From the NCBI RefSeq assembly GCF_036347135.1, contig NZ_CP108938.1, positions 10,106,001 to 10,170,000 of the forward strand: 64,000 nucleotides of DNA, given 5' to 3'. Within the stretch, counting starts at the first letter, position 1, and every line of letters begins with the position of its first letter. This stretch comes from Streptomyces sp. NBC_00775 (lineage in GTDB: Bacteria > Actinomycetota > Actinomycetes > Streptomycetales > Streptomycetaceae). A model generated the notes under the pieces. The model had not been told where the DNA came from and made no database searches. It worked only from the letters and a program-made list of their open reading frames with translations. Positions 41,676 through 50,571 of the stretch are shown one piece after another. Made by a program: the position numbers and the translations under genes.

Positions 41676-43525
41676 CCGCCGACGGATTCGTTGCCGCGCT
41701 GCTCGCCGACACCGGTGACGAGAGCTGGCCCGCACGCGTGCCGCAGCGGCTCGACACGGTGCTCGCCGCGCTGCCCCGGCCCGCCCGCGCCGGGCTGCAC
41801 ACGGCCGTCGCGGCCCTGGAGACGTACGCCGTCCTGCGCACAGGCAGACGCCTGGCCGCACTCGCCCCCGACGAACGCGAGAGCGTGCTCGGCTCGCTGG
41901 CCGCACACCCCCGGCTCGCCCCGCTGCTCGACGTCCTCAAGGTGCCCGTGTTGCTGGCGGCGGGAACCGAGCGCATGCCCGCCACGCCCGCCGCTGCTGT
42001 GACGGCACCCGCGGACCCGCCCCTCGACTGCACCCCGGCGCACGAGTGGCCGACACGCTCCACCGCCGATGTGGTGGTCGTCGGGTCCGGCGCGGGCGGT
42101 GCCGTGGCCGCCCGGACGTTCGCGCGCGCCGGACTGAGCGTGGTCGTCCTGGAGGAGGGCGAACACCACTCGACGGCCTCCTTCGGACGCCGGACACCAC
42201 TCGACCGTTTCGCCGAGCTGTACCGGGACGGCGGCGCCACCGTCGCCGTCGGCAACCCGCCGCTGCTGCTGCCGGTCGGCCGCGCGGTCGGCGGCACCAC
42301 CGTCGTCAACTCCGGTACCTGCTACCGGACTCCGGAGCATGTGCTGGACCGATGGAGCAGTGCGTACGGGTTCGGGCTCGCCGAGGGCCTCGGGGCCCGG
42401 CTCGACGAGATCGAGCGCACCCTCCGCGTGGCCACCCAGCCGCTCGACGTGCTCGGCAACAACGGCCTGCTCGCACTCGCGGGCGCCGAGCGGCTCGGCT
42501 GGCGGGCCGGACCGCTGCGCCGCAACGCGCCCGGCTGCAGGGGCTCCTGCCAGTGCGTGGTCGGCTGCCCCACCGGAGCCAAACAGAGCGTGCAGCTGTC
42601 CGTCCTGCCCGACGCCTGCGCCGCGGGGGCCCGGATCGTCACGGGCGCGCGGGTCCGCCGCGTCCTGGTGGACCACGACGGACCGGGAGCACCGCGCGCC
42701 GCGGGCGTACAGGCGCGGCGGCCGGACGGCAGCGAACTGGAGATCCTCAGCCCGCTCGTCGTGACCGCGGCCGGAGCCCTCCAGACACCGCCCCTGCTGC
42801 GCCGCTCAGGCCTCGGCGGACATCCACGGCTGGGCCGCAACCTCAGCGTGCACCCGGCCACCAGCGTCGCGGGACGCTTCACCGAGCCGGTCACCGCCTG
42901 GCAGGGCGTGCTGCAGAGCGCCGGAATCGAGGAACTGCACGACCGCGGCGTCCTCATCGAGGCGACCGCGAGCCCGCCGGGGATGGGAAGTTTCGTCCTC
43001 CCCGGTCTGGGCCGCGAGCTGCGGCGCGAACTGGAGGACGCGGACCATCTCGCGACTCTCGGCGCCATGATCGCCGACCGCCCCTCCGGCCGGGTCCAGG
43101 GCAGGGACCGCACCCTCGTCCGCTACGACCTGGACCCCCGTGACGGCGACCGGCTGATGACCGCTGTACGCGCCATGGGCCGCCTGCTCTTCGCGGCGGG
43201 CGCCGAGGAGATCCTCACCGGAGTCCCCCGCGCCCCGCGCGCCCGCTCGCTGGAGGAACTCGACGACCTGCTCACCGGGGTCACCGCCCGCGACCTGCAT
43301 CTCTCGGCGTTCCACCCCACCGGCACAGCCGCCGCCGGCGCCGACCCGCAGCGCGCCCCCACCGACCCCGAGGGCCGACTCCGCGGCACCCACGGAATCC
43401 TCGTCACGGACGCCTCGGCCCTGCCCAGCTGCCCGGAGGTCAACCCCCAGCTGAGCATCATGGCGGCGGCTCTGGCGATCGCGGAGACCTGGCTGGAACG
43501 GGAGGGCGGCCCGGGAACCCCCTGA
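41672..43525 (+). CDS. GMC-family FAD oxidoreductase
   Basis: This 617-residue flavoenzyme has an N-terminal helical extension (about residues 1-125), then the FAD-binding VVVVGSGAGGAVAARTFARAGLSVVVLEEG. GRAVGGTTVVNSGTCYRTP follows, then a Cys-rich CRGSCQCVVGCPTGAKQS and the C-terminal GMC signature region HPTGTAAAGADPQ...LFVTDASALPSCPEVNPQ-like motif (written LVTDASALPSCPEVNPQLS). The architecture is like long-chain alcohol oxidases and steroid-type GMC enzymes. GTG start overlaps the previous stop. The last gene of a three-gene operon. Confidence 0.92.
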   Translation: MTADGFVAALLADTGDESWPARVPQRLDTVLAALPRPARAGLHTAVAALETYAVLRTGRRLAALAPDERESVLGSLAAHPRLAPLLDVLKVPVLLAAGTERMPATPAAAVTAPADPPLDCTPAHEWPTRSTADVVVVGSGAGGAVAARTFARAGLSVVVLEEGEHHSTASFGRRTPLDRFAELYRDGGATVAVGNPPLLLPVGRAVGGTTVVNSGTCYRTPEHVLDRWSSAYGFGLAEGLGARLDEIERTLRVATQPLDVLGNNGLLALAGAERLGWRAGPLRRNAPGCRGSCQCVVGCPTGAKQSVQLSVLPDACAAGARIVTGARVRRVLVDHDGPGAPRAAGVQARRPDGSELEILSPLVVTAAGALQTPPLLRRSGLGGHPRLGRNLSVHPATSVAGRFTEPVTAWQGVLQSAGIEELHDRGVLIEATASPPGMGSFVLPGLGRELRRELEDADHLATLGAMIADRPSGRVQGRDRTLVRYDLDPRDGDRLMTAVRAMGRLLFAAGAEEILTGVPRAPRARSLEELDDLLTGVTARDLHLSAFHPTGTAAAGADPQRAPTDPEGRLRGTHGILVTDASALPSCPEVNPQLSIMAAALAIAETWLEREGGPGTP

Positions 43526-43651
43526 GGCTCCGGCCACTCCAGGCCTTCCCTCGTCGCACCGGACACTCCAACGGTCCAGCGCCGTTCGCGGAGCCCGGTC
43601 CCGGCACGGAGCATGAGGGAGTCCCGTAGGCAAGGAAGAGGACGAGCCCCC

Positions 43652-44284
43652 ATGAGCACACGCACCGCCGACGCCCGAGGCCGATCGAGCCGATCACGCC
43701 GGATCGCTGTCCTCCTGGCCGCGTTCGCGTGCGGCTCCGTGCTCGTCTCGTGCAGCACGGACAGCAACGACAGCGGCGGTTCCTCGGTGAGCCTCCCCAC
43801 CGCGCCGAACGCGTCGAACTTCAGCGGGTCGGCGCCGTCCGCCCTGGCCTCGGCCGCCTCCTCGATCATCGGCTCCGCCCGCGCCTCGGCGTCGGCGGCA
43901 GCCTCCTCCGCGGCGGCCGCGGCGTCGGCGTTCGAGGCGTCCGTCTCCGCCGACACGGCACGCGCCAGTGCGGCCGCGAAGAAGGAGCTGAAGGACGTAC
44001 AGGGGAGCGGCAACGCGACGTCCGAGGTCGCCATGACCGGCCTGCCCAAGGCAGAGACCGGTGGGCTGCTCGCCGTGCTCGTCACCATCACCAACAAGAC
44101 CGACCAGAAGGCGTCGTACGCCGTGCAGATCGACTTCAAGGACTCCGATGGCAAGGTCGTGGAGACCAGGTACGTCGGCGCGGAGAACCTCGACCCGGGG
44201 AAGCGGGCCCAGCCCATCGCCATCAGCAGGCAGCCCTCCGAGCCCCAGCTGACGGCTCGGCTCACCAAGGCGCAGCGGTACTAG
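43652..44284 (+). CDS. Lipoprotein with FxLYD-like domain
   Basis: This 210-residue protein has a lipoprotein signal peptide (RRIAVLLAAFACGSVLVSC) and a long Ser/Ala-rich, probably extended or helical, linker (about residues 60-115). A C-terminal beta-sandwich follows with LLAVLVTITNKTDQKASYAVQIDFKDSDGKVVE, resembling FxLYD domains. It would be anchored on the outer face of the membrane. Function unknown. AGGAAGAGG lies upstream. Confidence 0.8.
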   Translation: MSTRTADARGRSSRSRRIAVLLAAFACGSVLVSCSTDSNDSGGSSVSLPTAPNASNFSGSAPSALASAASSIIGSARASASAAASSAAAAASAFEASVSADTARASAAAKKELKDVQGSGNATSEVAMTGLPKAETGGLLAVLVTITNKTDQKASYAVQIDFKDSDGKVVETRYVGAENLDPGKRAQPIAISRQPSEPQLTARLTKAQRY

Positions 44285-44421
44285 GCCGCCGCCCGGGACA
44301 TGGTCTGTCACTGTCATGTCACAGACCCTTGAGCAGGTGAACCCCGCAAGCCGCCCATGCACTCTGAAGCCACGAGTGCCGGTGAGCGACCGGCGCCTGA
44401 ACTTCTACTTCGGGGGACTAC

Positions 44422-45108
44422 ATGCAGTACGCGACGGGTATGCGCAGAGGCGCTCTGGCGATGGTCACCGCGTCGGCGGCCACACTGCTCATGACCGCGT
44501 GCCAGCCGGGCGGAAGCGGAACCGGGGCGGCCAGTTCACCGTCGGGCGTTCCGGCCAAGCCGGCGGCCTCCAAGTCCAGCGCCCCGACGTCCGCGCCGTC
44601 GGGGCCCGCCACGACCGCACCGTCGACCCCCGCCGGGACCCCGACATCGACCCCCGCCACGAAGACGAAGACCTGTGGCGTGGCGGACCTGGAGGCGTCC
44701 ATGTACCAGGCCGCCGTCCGGCCGGACGGCACCGGAACCGGGGCGGCGATCGTCGAGTTCACCAATGTGTCCGCCAAGCCGTGCACCGTCCAGGGCCATC
44801 CGACCGTGGCGGGAGCGGGCAATGGCTCCCCGGCGAAGAACCATCCCCTCACGGTGACCGCCGAGGGCTCCGCGTCCACGGTGGTCGTCGCACCGGGCGG
44901 CAAGGCATGGACCAAGCTGACGTTCGTCCAGGTCCAGGGCGAGGCCGACGGCTACTGCGCATCCGGGTCCACGCCCGTCACGTATCCGACCCTGGTGGTG
45001 GGCCTCCCGGCCGCCGGATTCCACCAGGTCGCCCTTGACGACGGTGTACTGGCCGAGTGCGACGACACGGTGACCGTCACCGCCGTTTCCGCCACCAAGC
45101 CCTCCTGA
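44422..45108 (+). CDS. DUF4232 lipoprotein
   Basis: This 228-residue lipoprotein has the lipobox LMTAC and a long Ser/Pro/Thr/Ala linker. The DUF4232 domain follows (CGVADLEASMYQAAVRPDGTGTGAAIVEFTNVSAKPCTVQGHPTVAG, with paired cysteines, ending AGFHQVALDDGVLAECDD). It is anchored outside the membrane. No function is established for the family. GGGGGAC precedes the ATG, and a strong terminator follows. Confidence 0.9.
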   Translation: MQYATGMRRGALAMVTASAATLLMTACQPGGSGTGAASSPSGVPAKPAASKSSAPTSAPSGPATTAPSTPAGTPTSTPATKTKTCGVADLEASMYQAAVRPDGTGTGAAIVEFTNVSAKPCTVQGHPTVAGAGNGSPAKNHPLTVTAEGSASTVVVAPGGKAWTKLTFVQVQGEADGYCASGSTPVTYPTLVVGLPAAGFHQVALDDGVLAECDDTVTVTAVSATKPS

Positions 45109-45119
45109 CCGCACGGCTC

Positions 45120-45156
45120 GCCACCACAGCGGGCGTTCCGTAACCGCTGTGGTGGC
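45120..45156. terminator. Terminator after the DUF4232 gene
   Basis: GCCACCACAGCGG and CCGCTGTGGTGGC form a perfect 13-base stem with an 11-base loop, 11 bases after the stop. Confidence 0.85.
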
Positions 45157-45223
45157 GTACGTGTCGCGGTCGACGGCATGGTCGTACGACTCGCCGGCTC
45201 GTCCGTTCAACTCTTTCAGTCGG

Positions 45224-45628
45224 CTATACGGAACTGGGCGCCTGCGTGCGCTCGTCGGCGCCGTCGCCCCGGATCTCCCATTCGCCGGGCTCCACTTCCA
45301 CCGACCTGGTCATGATCGCCGGATAGATGGCGGTCGGCCACTTCGTGCCGAGCGTCCAGCGCGCACCGAACAGCCGGGTGTGGGACAGGTTTGCCCTGAT
45401 CAGGTTGGCGCCGCGGAGGCTGGCGCTCCGCACATCGGCGTGACTGAGGTCCGCGCCACGCAAGTCGCTCCCGTCGAGCTGCGTCCTCTGCAGATTCGCG
45501 CTCTTCAGGTTCGCTTTGGAGAGATTGGCGCCGGACAGCTGACCGCGTGACAGGTCAACGTGTTCGAGGTTCGCACCGCTCAGATCGGCGTTCAGGAGAT
45601 TCGCCTCGCTGAGGGCCGAGTTGCTCAA
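45224..45628 (-). CDS. Pentapeptide-repeat protein, 5' end unclear
   Basis: Some 16 A(D/N)Lxx repeats (SEANLLNADLSGANLEHVDL and on to SASLRGANLIRANLSHTRLF) predict a right-handed quadrilateral beta helix, followed by a short non-repeat tail. The frame is open for another 23 codons upstream of the TTG at 45628, with repeats continuing (RLQGAELRDADLSNSDLSN) to a TGA at 45698. No ATG or GTG with a ribosome site exists. The gene is therefore either 5'-truncated or frameshifted. Function unknown. Confidence 0.75.
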   Translation of the reverse strand: MSNSALSEANLLNADLSGANLEHVDLSRGQLSGANLSKANLKSANLQRTQLDGSDLRGADLSHADVRSASLRGANLIRANLSHTRLFGARWTLGTKWPTAIYPAIMTRSVEVEPGEWEIRGDGADERTQAPSSV

Positions 45629-45742
45629 GTCGGAATTGCTCAGGTCGGCGTCCCGCAGTTCGGCGCCCTGGAGGCGGGTCGAGGCCAGCTTCGCGCTTCA
45701 GTAACACTACGTAAGCCGTCGATCGTCGCGGTCCCTCCGCCG

Positions 45743-47851
45743 TCAGCCGTCCATTTCCCGCACCAGGTGCACCGCCATGCTCGACCAGTCGCCCGGCGGC
45801 AGATCGAGATGGAGCCCGTACTCGCCGAGCACGGTGGCGTGATGGACGGTGCCGATGCGGGTGTCGCGGTAACGGGTACCCGGGGTGAGGGCACGCAGGC
45901 GGACCGGCAATTGGGGCGCTCCGTGGCGGGTGACACGGCGGTACGCGAGCAGCAGGGCTTCGGAGGCATCCGGTGCCGTGTACTGGACCACCGATACGGA
46001 GTCCTCGGCAGGTGCCGACAGCCGGTCCAGTCGCCCGTGCTGCACCAGATGGCGCACCTTCTTGTACTCGGCCACCAGGGCGGCCCCCTCCCGCATTTCC
46101 TCCTCGGACCAGCGCGCGAGATCGCCCCCGATGCCCAGCGCCCCGGCCATCGCGACGTGGAAGCGGAAGCGCAGCGGAACCGTGCGGCCGGTGAGCTGGT
46201 TCGGTGTGTCCGTGACCCACGAGCCCATGGTGCGCGCGGGATAGACCTGGCCGTAGCCGTGCTGGATCCCCATCCGGTCGGCGGCATCGGTGTTGTCCGA
46301 CGCCCACGTCTGGTCCGTACGGGACAGAATGCCCAGGTCGACCCGGCCGCCCCCGCCGCTGCACGACTCGATGCGCAGCGCCGGGTGGTCCGCGCGCAGG
46401 CGGTCGATGACCTCGTACAGATTGCGCACGTACTGCGGGCCGAGCCGGTCGGCGCCGTCCTGCCGGCCGGGCCAGCCGGGCTCGCTGAACGCCCGGTTCA
46501 TGTCCCACTTGAGGAAGTCGATGCCGTGGTCGCCGACCAGTCGCGTCAGCCAGCCGTACGCCCAGTCCGCGACGTCCCGGCGAGCGAAGTTGAGGACGAG
46601 CTGGTTGCGCAGCTCGGAGCGCGGGCGATCGGTGAAGTGCAGGACCCAGTCCGGGTGTTGGCGGTACAGGTCGCTGTCCGGATTCACCATCTCGGGCTCC
46701 ACCCACAGGCCGAAGCCCATCCCGAGCCGGTGCACGGCCTCGACCAGCGGTGCCAGCCCGTCGGGGAAGCGGTCGGGGGCGGGCGTCCAGTCGCCCAGGC
46801 CGGCCCGGTCGCTGCGGCGCGCCCCGAACCAGCCGTCGTCGACGACGTACAGCTCGACTCCGAGCTCGGCGGCCCGTTCGGCGAGCGCCTTCTGGCCGAC
46901 CTCGTCGACGTCGAAGCCCGTGGCCTCCCAGGAGTTGTAGAGCACCGGGGCGACCTCGTCCGGATGCGGCAGGACATGGGTCAGGGTGTACGTGTGCCAG
47001 GCGCGACTGGCGGCGCCGAAACCGCCGTCGGTGAACAGGCCCGCGAACGGGGGAGTGGTGAACTCCTCGCCCGGCGAGAGCGGCACGGCCGTACCGTCAT
47101 GGCCCAGGCCACCGGTGAATCCCGCGTGCCCGTCCGGGGTGCGCTGCGCGGTGATCCGCCAGCTCCCGCTCCAGGCGAGAGCGGCGCTCCACACCCGGCC
47201 GTGTTCCTCTGTCGCCTCGCCCCCGTCCAGCATCACCCACGGGTTCGCGTGATGGCTGGTGATCCCGCGGCGGCTCGTCAACACCGTTTCCCCATAAGGG
47301 AGTTGGGATCGGTGCAGTTGGGTCTCGGCGGACCACTGTCCGGTGACACGACTGAGCCGGTAGTCCCGTAGTGGGGGCAGGGTCCATGCGGCCGAGTCGG
47401 CGCGCAGCAGGGTGACGGGCTCGTCGCCGGCGTTGCGGACGACGGTCCAGCGCTCGATGACGTCCGTGTCGCCGCGCAGGCGGTAGTGGAGCGCCACCCG
47501 CAGGGGGTAGTGGCGGTCGCGGAAGGACAGTTCCAGCTCGCCTTCGTGGACGCGATGGCCGGTTGGCTGCCATTCGAAGGCGCGGGATCCGTCCGCGAAC
47601 CGGACTTGCAGCGACGGCGGCCCGTAGCGCGTCCCGCTGTCTACGGGAAGTTCCTCCCCGGCGGGGGGTCTTCCCTCGAAACTGCTGGTCGGGACGGGCC
47701 GCGGCAGGGTGAGTTCCTCGGCCTCCGCGAGCGTCAGGCGTGGGCCCCATCCGAGATGGCAGGGTGCTCCGGTCTCGTCGATTCTCAGCGCGTACGACGT
47801 GCGCGGTGTGTCCAGCAGCCAGACCCCGGTGTCCGGGGCGAAGGAGATCAT
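45743..47851 (-). CDS. GH36 alpha-galactosidase, intracellular
   Basis: This 702-residue enzyme has the GH36 N-terminal beta supersandwich (to about residue 320), a (beta/alpha)8 barrel and a C-terminal beta domain. The nucleophile is Asp450 in FLKWDMNR and the acid/base Asp519 in WASDNTDAADR. YNSWEATGFDVDE and VVDDGWFGARR are family hallmarks. No signal peptide is present, so it hydrolyses imported alpha-galactosides in the cytoplasm. It is divergent from the ROK regulator and ABC operon, sharing a 184-base control region. Confidence 0.95.
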   Translation of the reverse strand: MISFAPDTGVWLLDTPRTSYALRIDETGAPCHLGWGPRLTLAEAEELTLPRPVPTSSFEGRPPAGEELPVDSGTRYGPPSLQVRFADGSRAFEWQPTGHRVHEGELELSFRDRHYPLRVALHYRLRGDTDVIERWTVVRNAGDEPVTLLRADSAAWTLPPLRDYRLSRVTGQWSAETQLHRSQLPYGETVLTSRRGITSHHANPWVMLDGGEATEEHGRVWSAALAWSGSWRITAQRTPDGHAGFTGGLGHDGTAVPLSPGEEFTTPPFAGLFTDGGFGAASRAWHTYTLTHVLPHPDEVAPVLYNSWEATGFDVDEVGQKALAERAAELGVELYVVDDGWFGARRSDRAGLGDWTPAPDRFPDGLAPLVEAVHRLGMGFGLWVEPEMVNPDSDLYRQHPDWVLHFTDRPRSELRNQLVLNFARRDVADWAYGWLTRLVGDHGIDFLKWDMNRAFSEPGWPGRQDGADRLGPQYVRNLYEVIDRLRADHPALRIESCSGGGGRVDLGILSRTDQTWASDNTDAADRMGIQHGYGQVYPARTMGSWVTDTPNQLTGRTVPLRFRFHVAMAGALGIGGDLARWSEEEMREGAALVAEYKKVRHLVQHGRLDRLSAPAEDSVSVVQYTAPDASEALLLAYRRVTRHGAPQLPVRLRALTPGTRYRDTRIGTVHHATVLGEYGLHLDLPPGDWSSMAVHLVREMDG

Positions 47852-48000
47852 CGAGAGGCGTCCTCACGTTCCGGTGGTGCCACGAGATGCTCGAAAGCCA
47901 ACCGCGACCTTCGATCACATGTCAACACCCCATCTGCATCTATCATTTGCAGGTCACTGGACCGTCAAAGGTGGCTCTCAAGATAATCCTGCTTCTTTCA

Positions 48001-48029
48001 TTGACAGCAGAAAATAAGGGACTTAGGTT
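48001..48029 (+). promoter_or_regulatory. Probable sigma-70 type promoter of a leaderless ROK transcript
   Basis: TTGACA (48001-48006) and TAGGTT (48024-48029) are 17 bases apart, a near-ideal vegetative promoter for Streptomyces. The expected start point, about 7 bases after the -10 box, coincides with the ROK ATG at 48036. There is no ribosome site, so the messenger is probably leaderless. Confidence 0.75.
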
Positions 48030-48035
48030 CCGGCC

Positions 48036-49211
48036 ATGCGCTCGACCTCTCGCACCGAGGCGTTCCCGGCACACACGCCGGCCGCCGCTCAGATCTTCAC
48101 CACCGTGCTGTCGCACGGCCCGCTCACCCGCTCGGAGATAGCCGGACGGACGCGGCTGTCGGCGGCGGCGGTCACCAAGGCGGTCCGGCCCCTCATCGAG
48201 GCCGGATACCTCTTGGAGGACGTCGACGAGGACACGCGGCAGCCGTCCCTCGGGCGGCCCGCCAACCCGGTGCGGGTCGACGGCGGTAGGGGTCTGTTCA
48301 TCGGCGTCAAGATGACGGGCGACGAACTGATCGCCGTGCTCACCGACTTGTGCTGCCGTATCAGGGTCGCCCGGCACATGCCGCTCACGACCCACGATCC
48401 CAGGGCGGTGCTGGCCTTGACCGCGGGGCTCGTCCAGGAGCTGCTGACCGAGGCCGACGGCTTCGGGGTGCCGGTTCAGGGACTGGGCATCGCGGTGTCC
48501 GGCGATGTGGACCGCGCGGCCGGAGTGGTGCGCTACTCGCCGTTCCTGGAGTGGCGCGACGTACCGCTCGCCGAACTGGCCGCGATGACCACCGGGTTGC
48601 CGGTCACCGTCGACAACGACGTCCGGGCGCTGACCGTCGCCGAGCAGTGGTTCGGCGCCGGAGTGGGCCTGTCCGACTTCGCGGTGGTGACCGTCGGCGC
48701 GGGCATCGGCTGCGGCCTGGTGGTGCACGGGCAGGTCGTCTCGGGCGCGCACGGCGTGGCCGGCGAGATCGGGCACGTCGCCATCGACCCGGCCGGGCCC
48801 CTGTGTCACTGCGGCAACCGCGGCTGTGTGGAGGCGATCGCCGCGGACTCGGCGATCGTCGGCCGGATCCGGGAGGTCACCGGCGTACAAGTGGCCGACG
48901 CAGCCGAGGCCTTGGAGCTGGCGCACGACGGTGACCCCGGAGCGCGCGAGGTGTACGCGCGGGCGGGGGAGGCGATCGGGCGGGGCATCGCGACCGTGGC
49001 CAACCTGCTCGGCCCCGAGCGAGTGATCATCTCCGGCGAGGGCCTCGCCGCCTACGACCTGTTCGCCGAGCAGATCCGCGACGCGTTCACCGCGGCCGCC
49101 TTCGGATCGGCCGCGCGGTGCGATGTGCGGACCCGCCCGCTGCCCTTCGAGGAGTGGGCGCGCGGGGCCGCGGCCACCGCGATCCAGTCCTTCATCAGAT
49201 CAGACACGTAA
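48036..49211 (+). CDS. ROK-family transcriptional regulator
   Basis: This 391-residue protein has an N-terminal winged helix-turn-helix (LTRSEIAGRTRLSAAAVTKAVRPLIEAGYL, about residues 30-60). The ROK domain follows, with VTVGAGIGCGLVVHGQVVSGAHGVAGEIGHVAID and the zinc motif CHCGNRGCVE. It would repress the galactoside locus and release on binding a sugar. No ribosome site lies upstream of the ATG; a promoter is positioned so that translation could begin at the 5' end. The ABC genes follow 21 bases later. Confidence 0.94.
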   Translation: MRSTSRTEAFPAHTPAAAQIFTTVLSHGPLTRSEIAGRTRLSAAAVTKAVRPLIEAGYLLEDVDEDTRQPSLGRPANPVRVDGGRGLFIGVKMTGDELIAVLTDLCCRIRVARHMPLTTHDPRAVLALTAGLVQELLTEADGFGVPVQGLGIAVSGDVDRAAGVVRYSPFLEWRDVPLAELAAMTTGLPVTVDNDVRALTVAEQWFGAGVGLSDFAVVTVGAGIGCGLVVHGQVVSGAHGVAGEIGHVAIDPAGPLCHCGNRGCVEAIAADSAIVGRIREVTGVQVADAAEALELAHDGDPGAREVYARAGEAIGRGIATVANLLGPERVIISGEGLAAYDLFAEQIRDAFTAAAFGSAARCDVRTRPLPFEEWARGAAATAIQSFIRSDT

Positions 49212-49232
49212 CCGCACGCACGAGGAGTAACG

Positions 49233-50546
49233 ATGACGCAGCAGAGCCGCGATCACCTGGCTGCGCGGGGACCAGGCCGGCGCAGAGTGGTCGGTGGGCT
49301 GTTCGGACTCGGCGCGGCCGCACTGGGGGCGCCCGTCCTGAGCGCCTGCGGTGGGGGAGCGGGCGCCGACCCGAAGACGGTGACCTTCGGATCCAACGGC
49401 GCCGACGCCACCCCCAAGAAGGCCTACGCCGCGGTGACCGAGGCATTCGCCAAGGACAGCAGGCTGAAGGTGAAGACGAACACCGTCGACCACGACACCT
49501 TCCAGAAGAGCATCTCCACCTACCTTCAGGGCACCCCGGACGACGTCTTCACCTGGTTCGCGGGCTACCGCATGCAGTACTTCGCCCAGAAGAAGCTCTG
49601 CAGCCCCCTCGACGACGTATGGGACAAGATCGGTGCCGGCTTCAGTGACGCCACCAAGCAGCTCTCGCGCGGCGAGGACGGCAAGTTCTACTTCGTGCCG
49701 CTGTACAACTATCCGTGGGCCGTGTTCTACCGAAAGAGCCTCTTCCAGGAGCGCGGCTACCAAGTCCCGCAGAAGTGGGGCGAGTTCATCGCGCTCGCCC
49801 GGCAGATGAAGAAGGACGGCCTCGCCCCGATCGCCTCCGGATACGGCGGCGGCGACAGCTGGAGCATCCTCGGCGCCTTCGACTACCTCGACCTCAGGGC
49901 CAACGGCTACGACTTCCACATGTCCCTGATGCGCGGCAAGGTCTCCTGGACCGACAAGCGGACCGTCGCCGTCCTCGACCTGTGGCGTGAGCTGACCCCC
50001 TACTACCAGCCGAGCGCCGGCGGCCGCTCCTGGCAGGACGCCGCCCAGTCCCTGCTCGACAAGAAGTCCGGTATGGCCGTCATCGGGCTCTTCCTCGGCC
50101 AGCAGATCACCGACGAGAAGATACGCGCCGACATCGACTTCTTCCCCTTCCCCGAGATCGAGGCCGCCCACGGCCAGGACGCCGTCGAAGCCCCCACCGA
50201 CGGCTTCATGCTCAGCCGCAGGCCCAAGAACGAGGACGGCGCCAAGAAGCTCCTGGAGTTCCTCGGCGGCGCCCACGCCGAGGAGTCGTACATGGGTGTC
50301 GACCCGAGCAACCTCGCCGTGAACGAACAGGCCGACACCGGCTCGTACAACGCACTCCAGAAGAAGTCCGCAGACCTCATCGCCTCCGCGCGGCACATCA
50401 GCCAGTTCGCGGACCGCGACAGCGACCCCGGCTTCATCTCCACCGTGGTCCTCCCCGGCCTGACCCAGTGGCTCGGCCACCCCGACGACGGCTCGGGAAC
50501 GCTGAAGAAGATCGAGTCCCAGCGCTCGCGCTTCTTCACGGCCTGA
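49233..50546 (+). CDS. Sugar ABC transporter substrate-binding lipoprotein
   Basis: This 437-residue protein has a Tat-like RRRVVGGLFGLGAAA signal with lipobox LSAC and an extracellular solute-binding (family 1) fold: PDDVFTWFAGYRMQYFAQKKL, the Trp/Tyr-rich LYNYPWAVFYRKSLFQERGYQVP and PTDGFMLSRRPKNEDGAKKLLEFL. It captures an oligosaccharide for the two permeases downstream. Given the glycosidases in the locus, galactose- or fucose-containing sugars are likely ligands. No ATPase gene is present, so it must share one, as MsiK does in Streptomyces. Confidence 0.93.
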   Translation: MTQQSRDHLAARGPGRRRVVGGLFGLGAAALGAPVLSACGGGAGADPKTVTFGSNGADATPKKAYAAVTEAFAKDSRLKVKTNTVDHDTFQKSISTYLQGTPDDVFTWFAGYRMQYFAQKKLCSPLDDVWDKIGAGFSDATKQLSRGEDGKFYFVPLYNYPWAVFYRKSLFQERGYQVPQKWGEFIALARQMKKDGLAPIASGYGGGDSWSILGAFDYLDLRANGYDFHMSLMRGKVSWTDKRTVAVLDLWRELTPYYQPSAGGRSWQDAAQSLLDKKSGMAVIGLFLGQQITDEKIRADIDFFPFPEIEAAHGQDAVEAPTDGFMLSRRPKNEDGAKKLLEFLGGAHAEESYMGVDPSNLAVNEQADTGSYNALQKKSADLIASARHISQFADRDSDPGFISTVVLPGLTQWLGHPDDGSGTLKKIESQRSRFFTA

Positions 50547-50571
50547 CCAGGACCGGAAAGGTCGCCCCCAC

